49,712 bases of DNA from Planctomycetota bacterium (GCA_018242565.1 JAFEBR010000724.1:1-49712), one strand, 5' to 3'; counted from the stretch's first letter, positions 9,205-19,645 are shown. A program made the numbers and translations. The notes: generated by a model not told the origin, from the sequence alone.

Positions 9205-10082
9205 CGATCGAAATCCAGGGAAATTCGAACCGGGTGAAGGTGGTTGATTCGTTGGGGCCCGATCAACAGGCCATCGACCGCCAGGTCGGGATCAAACCCA
9301 ACGGCAGAGCCGAGTCGACTGGTAAAATTGGGAAAATGACAGGGGGTGGGAGAGGGAACCTGACGTTGCCATTGAGCAGTCTGCGGGTTGTGAATCCGCA
9401 AGCTGCGACGGCATTCATCAGGGCATGGGCTGATACTCAAAAACGGGCGGCAGGTCAATATGAATGAATCCGACCCGAATGGTTGACCACCGTGGGTTGT
9501 CTGGTAGTATAGGTGTGCGTAAACCCTGTATTTCACATGAGGGGTTCCGGGTGGTCAGCCTTCCGGAGAGCGAAATCGAACGCACCGCAAGGTCCGTTCC
9601 CGTTTTGTGTAGTTACGATCAAGGTTTTGTGGGGAAGCCGAGATGCAGAACGATCATATGACCTTGCCCTGTGTGGCGTATGTTCTGCAACTCATCCGAC
9701 GCTGTCTGGCACAGGTCGGAGGCTGGTTCGTGTTTCCGCAGTCGTCCCTGGGGTGGTTTGGCCTGGGGGCGTTCTCGCTGAGCGCCGATCTCGATTCTGC
9801 ACGGTTGGATGTTGTCTCGCGATCACTTCTATGGAACTGCGGCTCATCTGAGCGGCGGGCTGTTCCCGTGGTGGTCCGTTCCCGGATTTGTGCGCCCGTC
9901 CACACGCGTTGGCGCGGAGGTCCCCCCGAGACACTTCCCCGCTGGGACCACTAGCCGCCGTTCGTAACAACACAAGGCCGCTCTTCGGCTGAACAGGTTC
10001 GCTGGACGCTTCCAGGCGTTTCGGGCCTCTGCCAGGCCATTTCGATTCCTCGCATGCGCTGGCGATAAAAGGAATCCTGGTT
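9205..10082. other. 878-bp intergenic region upstream of rny
   Basis: A divergent spacer between the polysaccharide-export operon (leftward) and rny (rightward). Open frames up to about 100 codons occur on both strands, but none has a recognisable domain. A promoter-like sequence at 9483-9510 points toward rny. The remainder may be a long leader for rny; no riboswitch class was recognised. Confidence 0.4.
9483..9510 (+). promoter_or_regulatory. Candidate sigma-70 promoter for rny
   Basis: TTGACC (9483-9488) and TAGTAT (9505-9510) are separated by 16 bases. The -35 matches five of six consensus bases and the -10 four of six. It would give a leader of more than 500 bases before rny. This is pattern matching only. 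Confidence 0.3.
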
Positions 10083-11630
10083 ATGGGCGATTTTGGCATT
10101 ATAGTCGCGCTGCTGACTCTCGTCGGGGGCGTCGCAGTCGGATGGTTTCTCGAACGCTACATCCGTGGCACGGCGTACAAGACCCGCGATGAGATTCTGG
10201 CCCAGGCCCAGCGCGACGCCGACAGCATCAAGAAGGCCCAGGAACTCTCGGGCAAAGAAGAACTGCTCGCCCGCCGTGAAGAACTCGAAAAGGGCATTAA
10301 CCAGATTCGCGACGAATTGCGCGATCAGGAGCGCCGACTCGATCGGCGGGAATCGAACCTCGACGAGCAACAGCAGGACATCACCAAAAAAGAGCGGATG
10401 CTCGAGCTGACCCAGAAGAAGCTGGCGGAACGGACGGAAGCGGTCGAAGCACGCGACGTCGAGCTCCAGCAGGTTTTGAAACAGCAGCAGGATCAACTCT
10501 ACAAGATCAGCGGCATGTCGGCCCAGGCCGCGCAAGACATGCTGCTGTCGCGGCTGTCGCAGGAACTGCGCAATGAAACGGGCGCGATCATCCTCAAGCA
10601 CGAGCAGGAACTGAAAGCCAATTGTGACCGGCTGGCACGGGAAATCATCGGCATGTCGGTGCAGCGTTACGCGGCCAGCCACACGTCCGAAACCACGGTC
10701 TCGTCGGTCGATATTCCCAGCGACGAGATGAAGGGGCGGATCATCGGCCGCGAAGGTCGGAATATCCGGGCCTTCGAAAAAGCCACGGGTGTCGATGTGA
10801 TCGTCGACGATACGCCCGGTGTGGTCATCGTCTCGGCGTTTGATGCGGTCCGTCGTGAGACGGCCAAGCTGGCGCTGGTGAAGCTCATTCAAGACGGTCG
10901 CATCCATCCCTCGCGGATTGAAGAAATCGTCGTTGAGACGCAAAAGGAAATGGAAGCCCATGTCCGCCGGCTCGGACAGGAAGGGGCCCAGGAAGCGGGG
11001 GTACACGGACTGCACGAGAAACTCATCGACCTGATGGGACGACTGAGCTTCCGTACCAGTTACAGCCAGAACGTGTTGCGGCATTCAATTGAAGTCTCGT
11101 TCCTGACGGGCATGCTCGCCGAGCAACTGGGACTCGATGGCAACATGGCCCGGCGGTGCGGCTTCCTGCACGACATCGGCAAGGCAGCCGATCACGAGAT
11201 GGAAGGTGGCCACCCGGCAGTCGGTGCCGAACTGCTCAAGCGGTATGGCGAATGCCCGGAAGTTGTCCATGCGGCGCTGGGACATCACGACGACATTCGT
11301 GTCGACTACATCTACACCGTGCTGGTGGCCGCTGCCGATGCCATCTCGGCCGCGAGACCGGGTGCCCGCCGCGAGACCCTCGAAAAGTACGCCAAACGGC
11401 TGGAAGAACTCGAAACGCTGGCGTGTGGCTTCCCGGGGGTTGAACAGGCCTTCGCCGTCCAGGCCGGACGCGAAATCCGGATCGTTGTGAACCCCCGCCA
11501 GGTGAACGACCGCGAAGCGGCCCGCATGGCCCGCGACATCGCCAAGGCGATCGAGCAGGCGCTGACCTACCCCGGCGAGATCAAGGTGAATGTGCTCCGC
11601 GAGACTCGGCACATCGAAGTGGCGAAGTAG
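10083..11630 (+). CDS. rny: Ribonuclease Y
   Basis: A 515-residue RNase Y, the membrane-anchored endoribonuclease that initiates mRNA decay. Domains in order: N-terminal membrane helix (residues 5-23), long charged coiled coil (about 35-195), KH RNA-binding domain with [15 protein letters not shown] (about 218-232), and HD domain with [10 protein letters not shown] (331-340) and the metal-binding pair [12 protein letters not shown] (His363-Asp364). Length and order match the family. ATG at 10083 is preceded by AAAGGA at a 9-base spacing. It is convergent with the NtrC-type regulator; a hairpin lies between them. pnp, encoding another RNA-decay enzyme, is about 2.7 kb away on the other strand. 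Confidence 0.97.
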   Translation: MGDFGIIVALLTLVGGVAVGWFLERYIRGTAYKTRDEILAQAQRDADSIKKAQELSGKEELLARREELEKGINQIRDELRDQERRLDRRESNLDEQQQDITKKERMLELTQKKLAERTEAVEARDVELQQVLKQQQDQLYKISGMSAQAAQDMLLSRLSQELRNETGAIILKHEQELKANCDRLAREIIGMSVQRYAASHTSETTVSSVDIPSDEMKGRIIGREGRNIRAFEKATGVDVIVDDTPGVVIVSAFDAVRRETAKLALVKLIQDGRIHPSRIEEIVVETQKEMEAHVRRLGQEGAQEAGVHGLHEKLIDLMGRLSFRTSYSQNVLRHSIEVSFLTGMLAEQLGLDGNMARRCGFLHDIGKAADHEMEGGHPAVGAELLKRYGECPEVVHAALGHHDDIRVDYIYTVLVAAADAISAARPGARRETLEKYAKRLEELETLACGFPGVEQAFAVQAGREIRIVVNPRQVNDREAARMARDIAKAIEQALTYPGEIKVNVLRETRHIEVAK

Positions 11631-11674
11631 GATCGCCATGGCTGCTCACGGTGCGGCATGACCGCGAGGATGAC

Positions 11675-11698
11675 GCCGGGGAGGCACTTCTTCCCGGC
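11675..11698. terminator. Hairpin between convergent rny and regulator genes
   Basis: GCCGGGGAG and CTTCCCGGC form a 9-bp stem with one G-T pair and a 6-base loop. There is no clear U tract on either side, so intrinsic termination is only possible, not shown. The position between two convergent genes fits. Confidence 0.35.
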
Positions 11699-11748
11699 GA
11701 TTCCCGGGCAGGTTCAATTTCCTAACACGGCCAGGTCGGCTGGGTGGC

Positions 11749-13167
11749 TTACGTCAGGCCCCATTCCTTGATCTTGCGATACAACGTGCGTTCGCCGATG
11801 CCCAGCATGGTCGCCGCTTCTTCGCGGTTCCCCTGGGTGATCTCGAGCGCCTTCTGGATGTAGTACTTTTCGACCGTTTCCAGTGGCTGGCCGACGAGAT
11901 CATCGGCACCGGTGGCGACTGTCAGCAGGCGCCCCGCGTCGGCACGTTCGGGATGCAACGGCGGGATGTCTTCGGGCAGATCATCGACGTCGAGTAACCC
12001 GTCAAGATCCACCACCAGCATCCGCTCGACGGTGTTACGCAACTGCCGAATGTTGCCGGGCCAGTCGTAAGCCGTCATGGCCCCGCGGGCGGCTTTGGAA
12101 AAACCGGTGACCTGTTTGCCATGGCGGGCTGACATCTCTTTGAGGAAGTGATCCATCAACAGGGGGATGTCATTTTTGCGTTCGCGCAAGGGGGGCAACA
12201 CAATGTTGACGACATTCAAGCGGTAGAACAGGTCTTTCCGAAACGTGCCCTTGGCGACCATGTCTTTCAGGTCGGCGTTGGTCGCAGCGATGAGCCGGAC
12301 GTTGACCTTCACCGGTTCATTGGCCCCCACGCGCGTGATCTGCCCGTCTTCCAGCACGCGCAACAGTTTGATCTGCGTGTTCATGGGCATTTCGCCCACT
12401 TCGTCGAGGAACAGCGTGCCCCCGTTGGCGTATTCAAATTGCCCGACGCGCCGCCGCTCGGCACCGGTGAACGAGCCCTTTTCGTGGCCGAACAATTCAC
12501 TTTCGAGAATGCTCTCGGACAGAGCCGAGATATTGAGCGGCACAAATGGTTTGCTCTTACGCCGACTGTTCTGATGCAGGGCCCGGGCCGCGAGATCCTT
12601 GCCGGTCCCGTTTTCACCCTGAATCAACACGGTACTGTCGGTGGGGGCGATCTGCTGCAGCAGGGAAATCACCCGATGCATCTGCGGACTGTTGCCCACC
12701 ACCCCTTCGAAACCGAATTTCTCATCGAGTCGACGGTTGAGTTCAGCCGTCTGGCGAATCAGCCGCAGACGCTCTGAGGCCTTGTCGACGGCCGTTCGCA
12801 GTTCATGAATATCCAGCGGCTTGGTGAGGTAGGTGTAGGCCCCGTGCTGCATCGCCGTGACGGCCGAGTTGATCGAACCGTGCCCCGTCAGCAGGATGAC
12901 TTCGGCATCGGGCAGTTCTTCTTTGGTCTTGCGCAGAATCGCGAGACCATCGACATCGGACATTTTCAGGTCGGTAATGACAATGTCGAAGGCATCGCTC
13001 TCGATCAGCGAGGCACCCCGTGCGCCGGTGTTGGCCACCGTGCATTCGTACCGGCCCTGTCGCTCGAGACTTTCGGCCACGGCCTCGGCGTGCGCTTCGT
13101 CGTCATCGACGATGAGCACACGCACCGGAGTCGGCGGGATGTCGGGAGTTTTCTCGGGCACTGTCAT
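11749..13167 (-). CDS. NtrC-family sigma-54 response regulator
   Basis: A 472-residue two-component regulator. Receiver domain: acidic pocket LIVDDDEAH (about 18-26), phosphorylation site Asp66 in DIVITDLKM, and Lys116 in TKP. AAA+ sigma-54 activation domain: Walker A GENGTGKD (about 184-191), GSFTGA (231-236) in place of the usual GAFTGA loop, Walker B LFLDE (about 252-256). A Fis-type helix-turn-helix ends the protein ([20 protein letters not shown]). I chose ATG 13167 because the receiver fold begins shortly after it; an in-frame ATG at 13236 would add 23 unrelated residues. It follows the histidine kinase gene in the same direction and probably receives phosphate from it. Confidence 0.94.
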   Translation of the reverse strand: MTVPEKTPDIPPTPVRVLIVDDDEAHAEAVAESLERQGRYECTVANTGARGASLIESDAFDIVITDLKMSDVDGLAILRKTKEELPDAEVILLTGHGSINSAVTAMQHGAYTYLTKPLDIHELRTAVDKASERLRLIRQTAELNRRLDEKFGFEGVVGNSPQMHRVISLLQQIAPTDSTVLIQGENGTGKDLAARALHQNSRRKSKPFVPLNISALSESILESELFGHEKGSFTGAERRRVGQFEYANGGTLFLDEVGEMPMNTQIKLLRVLEDGQITRVGANEPVKVNVRLIAATNADLKDMVAKGTFRKDLFYRLNVVNIVLPPLRERKNDIPLLMDHFLKEMSARHGKQVTGFSKAARGAMTAYDWPGNIRQLRNTVERMLVVDLDGLLDVDDLPEDIPPLHPERADAGRLLTVATGADDLVGQPLETVEKYYIQKALEITQGNREEAATMLGIGERTLYRKIKEWGLT

Positions 13168-13320
13168 AGGCTGATGATGATCTTGTCTCTCGGGCCACAG
13201 CCCCCGGTGTGCGGTCGGACTGCAAGCCACTTCCATGCGTTCCGAACCCGGGGTTCGGTGCCCTGCCGCTGACGTTCTGCTGCCGGAGGTCTGGCGCTGG
13301 GCACGTCGCGGCAGATCTCA

Positions 13321-14058
13321 CTACAAGACATTAGGCATTTTTACGGCTGGCGGCAACGAAATCGTGAATTGTGTGCCGCGCCCCGGGGCGCTGTCGACCA
13401 GGACACGGCCTTCGTGCGCTTCGACGATACGCTTGACGGTGGGAAGTCCCAAACCGCTCCCCGATGATTTCGTGGACCAGAACACTTCAAAAATCCGCGA
13501 CAGCGTCTTTTCATCCATGCCGCAGCCGTTGTCGATCATCTCAAGTTCGACGCGGCCTTCGCGCACGCGGGTTTGGATCTCGACCAACCCACCTCGCGGC
13601 ATGGCCTGCTGGGCGTTGATCGCCAGGTTCAACAGGACCTGGCGGAACAGACCCGCATCGAGGTTCACCTCGGGGAGGTCGGCTCCCAGATGGGGGCTGA
13701 TTTCGATGCCATTCGCATTGGCTTCGGGCTGGTAAAATTCCAGGAATTCGCGGACTACCTGGTTCAAATCGCAGGGAGTCAGATCGGGCTGACCGGCCCG
13801 GGCGAATTTCAGAAAGTCTTCGAGAATGCCCCCCATGCGGCGGCATTCCTGCTGCAGCGACAAGAGTTTCTTGAGGATGCGGCGGTCGCGAGCCGAGTCG
13901 CCTTCAGAGACGTCCTCGATCAACAGTTCGAGATTCAAACTGATGGTCGAAAGGGGATTTTTGATTTCGTGGGCGAGGCCACCGGCGAGCGCGGCGATTT
14001 CGGCGAACTGAGCGAGCAGCCGTTCCCGTTCGTCTTTTGGCAGAGAGTCACCGGCCAT
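13321..14058 (-). CDS. Soluble NtrB-like histidine kinase
   Basis: A 245-residue histidine kinase. The HisKA helix holds GLAHEIKNPLSTIS with phospho-acceptor His30. The ATPase part has NLAINAQQAMP (N box), IDNGCGMD (G1), FEVFWSTKSSGSGLGL (F and G2 boxes). Only about 25 residues precede the H box: there is no membrane helix, PAS or GAF domain, so any signal must come through protein partners. It is transcribed together with the sigma-54 regulator downstream (about 150 bp gap), the expected partner. The intergenic stretch includes a small hairpin, CCGAACC/GGTTCGG at 13242-13258. Confidence 0.93.
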   Translation of the reverse strand: MAGDSLPKDERERLLAQFAEIAALAGGLAHEIKNPLSTISLNLELLIEDVSEGDSARDRRILKKLLSLQQECRRMGGILEDFLKFARAGQPDLTPCDLNQVVREFLEFYQPEANANGIEISPHLGADLPEVNLDAGLFRQVLLNLAINAQQAMPRGGLVEIQTRVREGRVELEMIDNGCGMDEKTLSRIFEVFWSTKSSGSGLGLPTVKRIVEAHEGRVLVDSAPGRGTQFTISLPPAVKMPNVL

Positions 14059-14294
14059 TTGGATCGTGGTTCTCGAGAATCGCGGATTCCACTACAGCGG
14101 GTCGTGACATCAGCCCGTGCCGTGCACCACGGCCCACAGGCCAAATTGAGGGTGATCGGGCCGCCAACAGGGGCCAATATGAACGCGTTTGAATCTGGCC
14201 CGCCAATTTTGCACATGTCCACAGGGTCGCCTGCGCAGGCGACGCCGCAGAGCGATTTTGTGTGCGGTTACAGCTCTTCACAGCCATCGCGAGC

Positions 14295-14326
14295 AACGGG
14301 CAGAGAATGTTGGGTCTCTGCCCGTT
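14295..14326 (-). terminator. Strong hairpin just after pnp
   Basis: AACGGGCAGAGA and TCTCTGCCCGTT form a perfect 12-bp stem with an 8-base loop, 17 bases past the pnp stop. No U tract follows on the leftward strand. It probably protects the rpsO-pnp transcript 3' end or terminates it with help from another factor. Confidence 0.55.
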
Positions 14327-14342
14327 GTGCGAAATGCCAGAG

Positions 14343-16478
14343 TCAGCTCGCGGGCGAGGCTTCCGGTTCGGAACTTGCCTGTTCCGCCAAAACCGCCTTG
14401 CGAGACAGCTTCACGCGATTCTGGTCGTCGACAGCGATCACTTTGACCTGCATTCTGTCGCCTTCTTTACAGACATCGCTGACCGATTTCACGTAGCCGT
14501 CAGACAGTTCGCTGATATGACACAGCCCGTCTTTACCCGGCACGATTTCGATGAAGGCACCGAAGTCCTTAATCGAACTGACGGTCCCGTTGTAGATCTT
14601 GCCGACCTTGATTTCTTCGGTCAGGGCTTCGACGCGAGCCAGAGCGTCGTCGACGCCGGCTTGATTCGCACCAGAGATCGTGACGGTCCCGTCGTCGGTC
14701 ACGTCAACCGTCGACTTGGTTTCTTCCTGAATCAGGCGAATCGTTTTGCCGCCCGGGCCGATCAGCAGGCCAATTTTCTGCGGATCGATTTTCGTGCGGA
14801 CCAGTCGCGGAGCGTTCGCCGAGATTTCTTTCTTCGGACGGGAAATCGCCGACAGCATCGATCGCAGCAGGTCGAGCCGAGCAGCTTTGGCCTGGGCCAG
14901 AGTGCCGCGGATGATCTCTTCGTTGATGCCATCGATCTTGAGGTCGAGCTGAATGCCCGTGACCCCTTTACCGGTCCCGGCGATTTTGAAGTCCATATCG
15001 CCGTAGTGATCTTCGTCGCCGATGATGTCGGTCAGCAGCACGAACCGATCGGCTTCTTTAACGAGACCGATCGAGATTCCGGCGACCGGTTGCTTGATCG
15101 GCACACCGGCTTCCATCAACCCGAGGGTCGCACCGCAGACGCTGGCCATCGAACTGGAACCGTTCGATTCCATGATGTCAGAGATCACGCGGATCGTGTA
15201 GGGGAACTTTTCGGCGGCAGGCAGCACGCGTTCAACCGAGCGTTCGGCCAAGGCACCGTGCCCCATTTCCCGGCGACCGGGACCGCGGATCGGACGACAT
15301 TCACCCACCGAGTACGGGGGGAAGTAATAATCGAGCATGAACCGCTTGTTGTACTCTTCGAACAGGCCATCGACCCGTTGTTCGTCGCGAACGGTACCCA
15401 GCGTAACGGTCACGAGGGCCTGCGTTTCGCCACGGGTGAAGACGGCCGAGCCGTGCACGCGGGGCAGCACACCGACCTGGCAGGCGACCGGACGCAAATC
15501 GGTGGTCTTGCGACCATCGGGACGGCTGCCTTCGAGGGCCAGATCACGGACGATGCGATATTCGAGATCGTGCATGGCGGCGTCGAACTGCGCCAGGGTC
15601 GCCCCCTCGGCAGTCACTTCGGCACCATTCGGGAACAGCTTTTCTTTCCACTGCGCTTTGACGGCGTTCACAGCTTCGGCACGTTCGTGCTTGCCCGAAG
15701 TGGTCTTGGCGGCGCGGAACTGGGTGTAGGCTTCGGCCTTGAGGAAGGCCACCAGCGGATTGACAGCCGGCTGCGGATGCGGAGTCTTGACGACACCCGT
15801 TTTCTGCACCAATTCCTGCTGCAGTTCGCAAATCTGCTGAATGGCGCGATGTCCGAACATCAGGGCGTCGGCCATCTGATCTTCAGGCAACTGATCGCCA
15901 AAACCTTCGATCATCAGCACCGATTTGTCGGTACCGGCGACCACCAGGTCGAGGGCGCTCGTGGCCAGTTCCTGCTGCTTGGGCATCAGGGTGAACTGGT
16001 CGTTTGCCAGACCCACGCGGACAGCCGAGAGGGGGCCCTGGAACGGAATCCCCGTGGCGACCATGAGAGCCGCACTGGCGCCAATGATGGCCAGCACATC
16101 AGGATCGTTCTCGCCATCGCAGGCCAGAACGTTGGCCATGATCTGAACTTCGTCGAAATAACCTTCCGGGAACAAAGGTCGCACCGGACGATCAACCAGA
16201 CGGCTGGTCAGAACTTCTTTCAGCGTCGGGCGGCCTTCACGCTTAATGAAGCCCCCGGGAAACTTTCCCGCTGCCGCTGACCGTTCACGATAATCGACAG
16301 TCAACGGAAAAAAATCGATACCGGCGCGGGGCGGGCCGCATTGAGCAGCCACGAAGACGACCGTCTCGCCGTATTGCACGGTGACGGCCCCACTGGCCTG
16401 TTTCGCCCACTCTCCGGTTGTAATTTTAAGCTGCCGTCCCCCTACTTCCCGTTCTACGGATACTTTCACTATGTGCAC
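14343..16478 (-). CDS. pnp: Polynucleotide phosphorylase
   Basis: A 711-residue PNPase, the 3'-5' phosphorolytic exoribonuclease of mRNA decay. Two RNase PH-like domains (about 10-230 and 300-540) are joined by the alpha-helical linker; seen are [55 protein letters not shown], and [20 protein letters not shown] with the catalytic acidic residues. A KH domain ([20 protein letters not shown]) and an S1 domain ([20 protein letters not shown]) complete it. The start at 16478 is 35 bp downstream of rpsO, the classic rpsO-pnp order, and the two genes are almost certainly cotranscribed. The C-terminus is short with no long tail. Confidence 0.98.
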   Translation of the reverse strand: MHIVKVSVEREVGGRQLKITTGEWAKQASGAVTVQYGETVVFVAAQCGPPRAGIDFFPLTVDYRERSAAAGKFPGGFIKREGRPTLKEVLTSRLVDRPVRPLFPEGYFDEVQIMANVLACDGENDPDVLAIIGASAALMVATGIPFQGPLSAVRVGLANDQFTLMPKQQELATSALDLVVAGTDKSVLMIEGFGDQLPEDQMADALMFGHRAIQQICELQQELVQKTGVVKTPHPQPAVNPLVAFLKAEAYTQFRAAKTTSGKHERAEAVNAVKAQWKEKLFPNGAEVTAEGATLAQFDAAMHDLEYRIVRDLALEGSRPDGRKTTDLRPVACQVGVLPRVHGSAVFTRGETQALVTVTLGTVRDEQRVDGLFEEYNKRFMLDYYFPPYSVGECRPIRGPGRREMGHGALAERSVERVLPAAEKFPYTIRVISDIMESNGSSSMASVCGATLGLMEAGVPIKQPVAGISIGLVKEADRFVLLTDIIGDEDHYGDMDFKIAGTGKGVTGIQLDLKIDGINEEIIRGTLAQAKAARLDLLRSMLSAISRPKKEISANAPRLVRTKIDPQKIGLLIGPGGKTIRLIQEETKSTVDVTDDGTVTISGANQAGVDDALARVEALTEEIKVGKIYNGTVSSIKDFGAFIEIVPGKDGLCHISELSDGYVKSVSDVCKEGDRMQVKVIAVDDQNRVKLSRKAVLAEQASSEPEASPAS

Positions 16479-16513
16479 CTGAAAAATTATGAACTAAGTC
16501 GCGGCGCTGCTCG

Positions 16514-16783
16514 CTACTTGCGAAGGGACAGCCGCCCGATGATCTCTAAATAGCTTTCTTGATTGTGCCGACGAAGATAGTCGAGCAAACGACGACGGCG
16601 CGAGACCAGCATCAACAACCCACGGCGGCTGGCGTGGTCTTTCGAATGAGTGGCGAAGTGGCCTGCCAATTCGTTAATGCGGTGCGTGAGCATCGCAATC
16701 TGCACTTCTGGAGACCCGGTGTCTCCCTCTTTCCGACGAAACTGATGAATGATTTCTGTTTTGCGTTCGCGCGTAATCGACAT
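16514..16783 (-). CDS. rpsO: 30S ribosomal protein S15
   Basis: An 89-residue S15 of normal length. Diagnostic stretches: [39 protein letters not shown], and [17 protein letters not shown]. It binds 16S rRNA early in assembly of the small subunit platform. It is the first gene of the rpsO-pnp operon. A promoter-like sequence lies 48-75 bp upstream. In other bacteria S15 represses its own mRNA; I did not identify such a structure here. Confidence 0.98.
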   Translation of the reverse strand: MSITRERKTEIIHQFRRKEGDTGSPEVQIAMLTHRINELAGHFATHSKDHASRRGLLMLVSRRRRLLDYLRRHNQESYLEIIGRLSLRK

Positions 16784-16830
16784 TCTTTACGTCCTGCCTA
16801 TGATCCGTTCAGCCATTTAGAGATTTAAAC

Positions 16831-16858
16831 ACTCTATCAATACTCGCGGATTATTCAA
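16831..16858 (-). promoter_or_regulatory. Candidate sigma-70 promoter for rpsO-pnp
   Basis: On the minus strand TTGAAT (plus 16853-16858) and TAGAGT (plus 16831-16836) are separated by 16 bases, giving a start point about 40 bases before rpsO. A second TTGATA overlaps the -10 region and could define an alternative promoter. Confidence 0.4.
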
Positions 16859-16935
16859 CGCCAAAGCCCTGTCAAACCTGCGGTTCCCCAGAAATCGTCG
16901 GATCAGGGATTTTGACTTTCAAGATGTCCCGGAAC

Positions 16936-16952
16936 TTGGCACAATAAAAGCT
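16936..16952 (+). promoter_or_regulatory. Sigma-54-like promoter for the GspE-type gene
   Basis: TTGGCACAATAAAAGCT matches the sigma-54 layout: a perfect -24 half (TTGGCAC), GG and GC exactly 10 bases apart, but AAGCT instead of TTGCT at -12. Predicted start is near 16963, 60 bases before the GTG of the ATPase gene. A sigma-54 activator is encoded 4 kb away. Confidence 0.45.
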
Positions 16953-17022
16953 CCGATTTTTCTGGTCTTGCGGGCCTGACGGAGTCCTGCATCCCCCTGA
17001 ACCCGCACGAGGAGCGCACGCT

Positions 17023-18897
17023 GTGAGGCCGAGGGCATTAATCGCAACGGGCGTCCTGATTCTGGTGGTTGGCGGGTCATCTCTGGCATTGGCCCAAGAC
17101 CGAATTACCCGTGGGACTGCCGCCCCGGCACCGGCCGCGGGAGCTCCCGCCGACTCGGCCGGAACCCCCGCAACGGCCCCCGCCGGCGGATTGTCGGCAC
17201 CGGTCGAGGTCATCCCGGCGGATGCTTTCCCCCGCAGCCCCACCGGCTTTTTTCGGGGAAATTCCAAAGGAAGCAATGGCTCAGGCTTTTACATCAACCT
17301 CTGGGGCCTGATTCCCGTCATCGGCCTGTTTCTGCTGTGGGTCCATACCACCAACTGGGCCGACGATGACGCACAAGGTCTCAAAATCAACCACGAATTC
17401 TGGAACTGCCTGCTGATTCTGGTGGGAGCCGCCGGGTTCGTCGCCGTGCTGGCTTTACCCTCGTTTTTTCTGGGATTCATTACCCTGTTGACGGCGTACG
17501 CCCTGCCCATCGGCCTGTATGTGCGCGAGCGCAATGACCGGGTGCCCGATGCGGCGAGAGTGATGACCCCCAAACACATCCAGGGACTCGTCATTCGCGG
17601 CCTGGCCAAAATCGGGATTCATATCGCCGTCTCGAAAGGGGGCCGCGACTCGGCACTGGGACCGCCGATCCGGTTCATTGGCAAATCCGATGGCAAGGGG
17701 AACGATGGAGGCCGCTCGAAACAGGCGGAAAAGTCGCGCGGATTCGTGTCGGCCAAGGAACTCGTGTACGACGCCATTATGCGGCGGGCGACCGATATTC
17801 ACCTGGAGCCGAAGGAAGACGAGTACTCCGTCCGCTACCGTATCGACGGTGTGATGTACCCGGCCGAGCCGTTCGATCGCGCGATGGGCGAGTCGATCGT
17901 CAACATCTTCAAGGTGCTGGGGGCGATGGACATCACCGAGAAGCGCAAATCGCAAGACGGTTCATTCCGCGCCCAGCTCGAAAAACGAGTCATCGACTTT
18001 CGTGCCGCGACCCAGGGAACCGGTTCGGGCGAAAAGATCAGTCTGCGTATTCTCGACCAGGCCAACTCGGTCAGCAAGCTTGAGCAACTCAACATGCGCA
18101 AGCAGATGCTCGAGCAGTTGCGCGAAATCATTCACCAGCCCCACGGGCTGTTCCTCTCATGCGGTCCCACAGGTGCCGGTAAGTCGACCACGCTCTATGC
18201 CGCGTTGAACGACATCGATGCGTATCAGCAGAATATCATCACGGTCGAAGACCCGGTCGAATACAAGATTGCCAATGTCACCCAGATCGAAGTGAACACC
18301 AAGTCGGGGAACACATTCGGCAACTCGCTGCGGAGTATTCTGCGGCAGGACCCCGACGTGGTCATGATCGGCGAAATTCGTGACGCCGAGACGGCGAAAA
18401 TCGCCTGTCAGGCGGCGAATACCGGGCACATGGTGTTTTCCACAGTCCACGCGAACGACACGATCAGCGCGTTGTACCGCGTGATCGACCTGGGGGTGGA
18501 ACCGTTCCTGCTCTCATCGGCGCTGTCGGGCATTCTGGGGCAGCGCCTGGTCCGACGGCTGTGCGAAGAATGCAAAGAGAAGTACGTCCCCAAACCCGAA
18601 CTTCTCAAGCAGGCGGGACTGCCCGCGGACAAGGTCGAGGCGTTCTACAGGCCACCCACCAACGCCGAAAGCCCCTGTCCGAACTGCAGCGGCCTGGGCT
18701 ATCGCGGACGGTTGGGTGTGTTTGAACTGTTTACGATCAACGAACGGCTCCGCGACATGATTCGCGAAGGCAAACCGGTCGCCGAGATTCGTTCGGAAGC
18801 CCGTAAAAACGGCATGCTGTACATGAAAGAAGAAGGCCTGCGACTGGTGGTGAAAGGGCTGACCTCGATTCAGGAACTGCAGGCTAACGTCAAGTAG
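17023..18897 (+). CDS. Membrane-anchored GspE/PilB-type secretion ATPase
   Basis: A 624-residue type II secretion/type IV pilus assembly ATPase. The C-terminal engine is complete: N2-like DIHLEPKEDEYSVRYRIDG (259-277), Walker A GPTGAGKST (381-389), Asp box ITVEDPVEY (406-414), Walker B VVMIGEIRDAETA (446-458), His box STVHANDT (473-480) and a four-Cys zinc site (C514, C517, C552, C555). The N-terminal 170 residues are odd: a signal-peptide-like helix (4-24), a Pro/Ala-rich stretch, and about three membrane helices (93-108 and 128-167). Family ATPases are normally soluble. Start is GTG. A CvpA-like gene follows 52 bp later. Confidence 0.92.
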   Translation: MRPRALIATGVLILVVGGSSLALAQDRITRGTAAPAPAAGAPADSAGTPATAPAGGLSAPVEVIPADAFPRSPTGFFRGNSKGSNGSGFYINLWGLIPVIGLFLLWVHTTNWADDDAQGLKINHEFWNCLLILVGAAGFVAVLALPSFFLGFITLLTAYALPIGLYVRERNDRVPDAARVMTPKHIQGLVIRGLAKIGIHIAVSKGGRDSALGPPIRFIGKSDGKGNDGGRSKQAEKSRGFVSAKELVYDAIMRRATDIHLEPKEDEYSVRYRIDGVMYPAEPFDRAMGESIVNIFKVLGAMDITEKRKSQDGSFRAQLEKRVIDFRAATQGTGSGEKISLRILDQANSVSKLEQLNMRKQMLEQLREIIHQPHGLFLSCGPTGAGKSTTLYAALNDIDAYQQNIITVEDPVEYKIANVTQIEVNTKSGNTFGNSLRSILRQDPDVVMIGEIRDAETAKIACQAANTGHMVFSTVHANDTISALYRVIDLGVEPFLLSSALSGILGQRLVRRLCEECKEKYVPKPELLKQAGLPADKVEAFYRPPTNAESPCPNCSGLGYRGRLGVFELFTINERLRDMIREGKPVAEIRSEARKNGMLYMKEEGLRLVVKGLTSIQELQANVK

Positions 18898-18949
18898 CAT
18901 TGGTCACTGCCCGAACCCCGCTGCGGGTCGCGGTAGACAAGGATTTGCA

Positions 18950-19645
18950 ATGGAAGTCGTGTTCGGAGTGATCCTGGTCGCGATCGTGGCGGGCGTCACC
19001 TGGTGTGTCTCCGCCGAGGGGGCCTGGGGTTCGGTGCTGACCTTCCTGGCGGTCCTGTTCGCCGGCCTGTTGACGATGAACTTTTTCGAACCCACCGCCA
19101 GCCTGCTCGACAGTTTTGGTTCGTGGATGGAAGACTACTCGGATCTGACGGCGTTTCTGGGGCTGTTCGCGCTGTTCACCTTCTTGTTGCGCCTGGCGAC
19201 CGACAATATTTCACCTTCGGATGTCGAACTCGACGGACGCATTCAGCAGGTCGTGCGCTGGCTGTTTGGCCTGGCGACCGGTTATCTGACGATGGCCATT
19301 CTGCTGACGGCCCTGCACACGGCCCCGCTGCCGCGGAGTTTTCTGGGGTTCAAACCCGAAGGCCTGAACTTCTTCGAGATTTCCGCACCAGATCGGCAGT
19401 GGCTGGGCTTTACGCAGCACGTGTCCGAAAAAGTGCTGGTCACCGGCAAGATCTTTGACGGTCCGAAATACGCCATGCCGCCCGATTCGAATGACGTGCG
19501 CGTCTGGTCGTCGTTCCCGATCCGATATGCGACCCGGCGGATCGACTACGCGGCCGGTCGGCGGACCTCCGCCTCGGGAGGTGGTCTCGGCCCCGCTCCT
19601 GGCGTGGCGCCGGCACCCGCAGGCGGTACTCCGGCCGGGTTCTGA
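18950..19645 (+). CDS. CvpA-like membrane protein
   Basis: A 231-residue membrane protein that resembles the CvpA family: an initial helix MEVVFGVILVAIVAGVTW, a second helix VLTFLAVLFAGLLTM, FFEPTASLLDSF, then FLGLFALFTFLLRLA and WLFGLATGYLTMAILLTAL. About four membrane helices occupy residues 1-125; the C-terminal 100 residues are soluble and end in a Gly/Pro/Ala-rich tail. CvpA proteins have been linked to colicin V production and envelope homeostasis, but no specific role can be assigned. It lies 52 bp after the secretion-type ATPase and is probably in the same transcript. Confidence 0.7.
   Translation: MEVVFGVILVAIVAGVTWCVSAEGAWGSVLTFLAVLFAGLLTMNFFEPTASLLDSFGSWMEDYSDLTAFLGLFALFTFLLRLATDNISPSDVELDGRIQQVVRWLFGLATGYLTMAILLTALHTAPLPRSFLGFKPEGLNFFEISAPDRQWLGFTQHVSEKVLVTGKIFDGPKYAMPPDSNDVRVWSSFPIRYATRRIDYAAGRRTSASGGGLGPAPGVAPAPAGGTPAGF

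Noticed and set aside
9643-9954. A 103-codon frame upstream of rny
   Set aside because: No similarity, no good ribosome binding site, and a competing frame on the other strand.
14262-16280. A 672-codon open frame antisense to pnp
   Set aside because: It is rich in His, Arg, Asp and Gln with no domain, as expected for the complement of a highly biased GC-rich gene. pnp on the other strand is certain.
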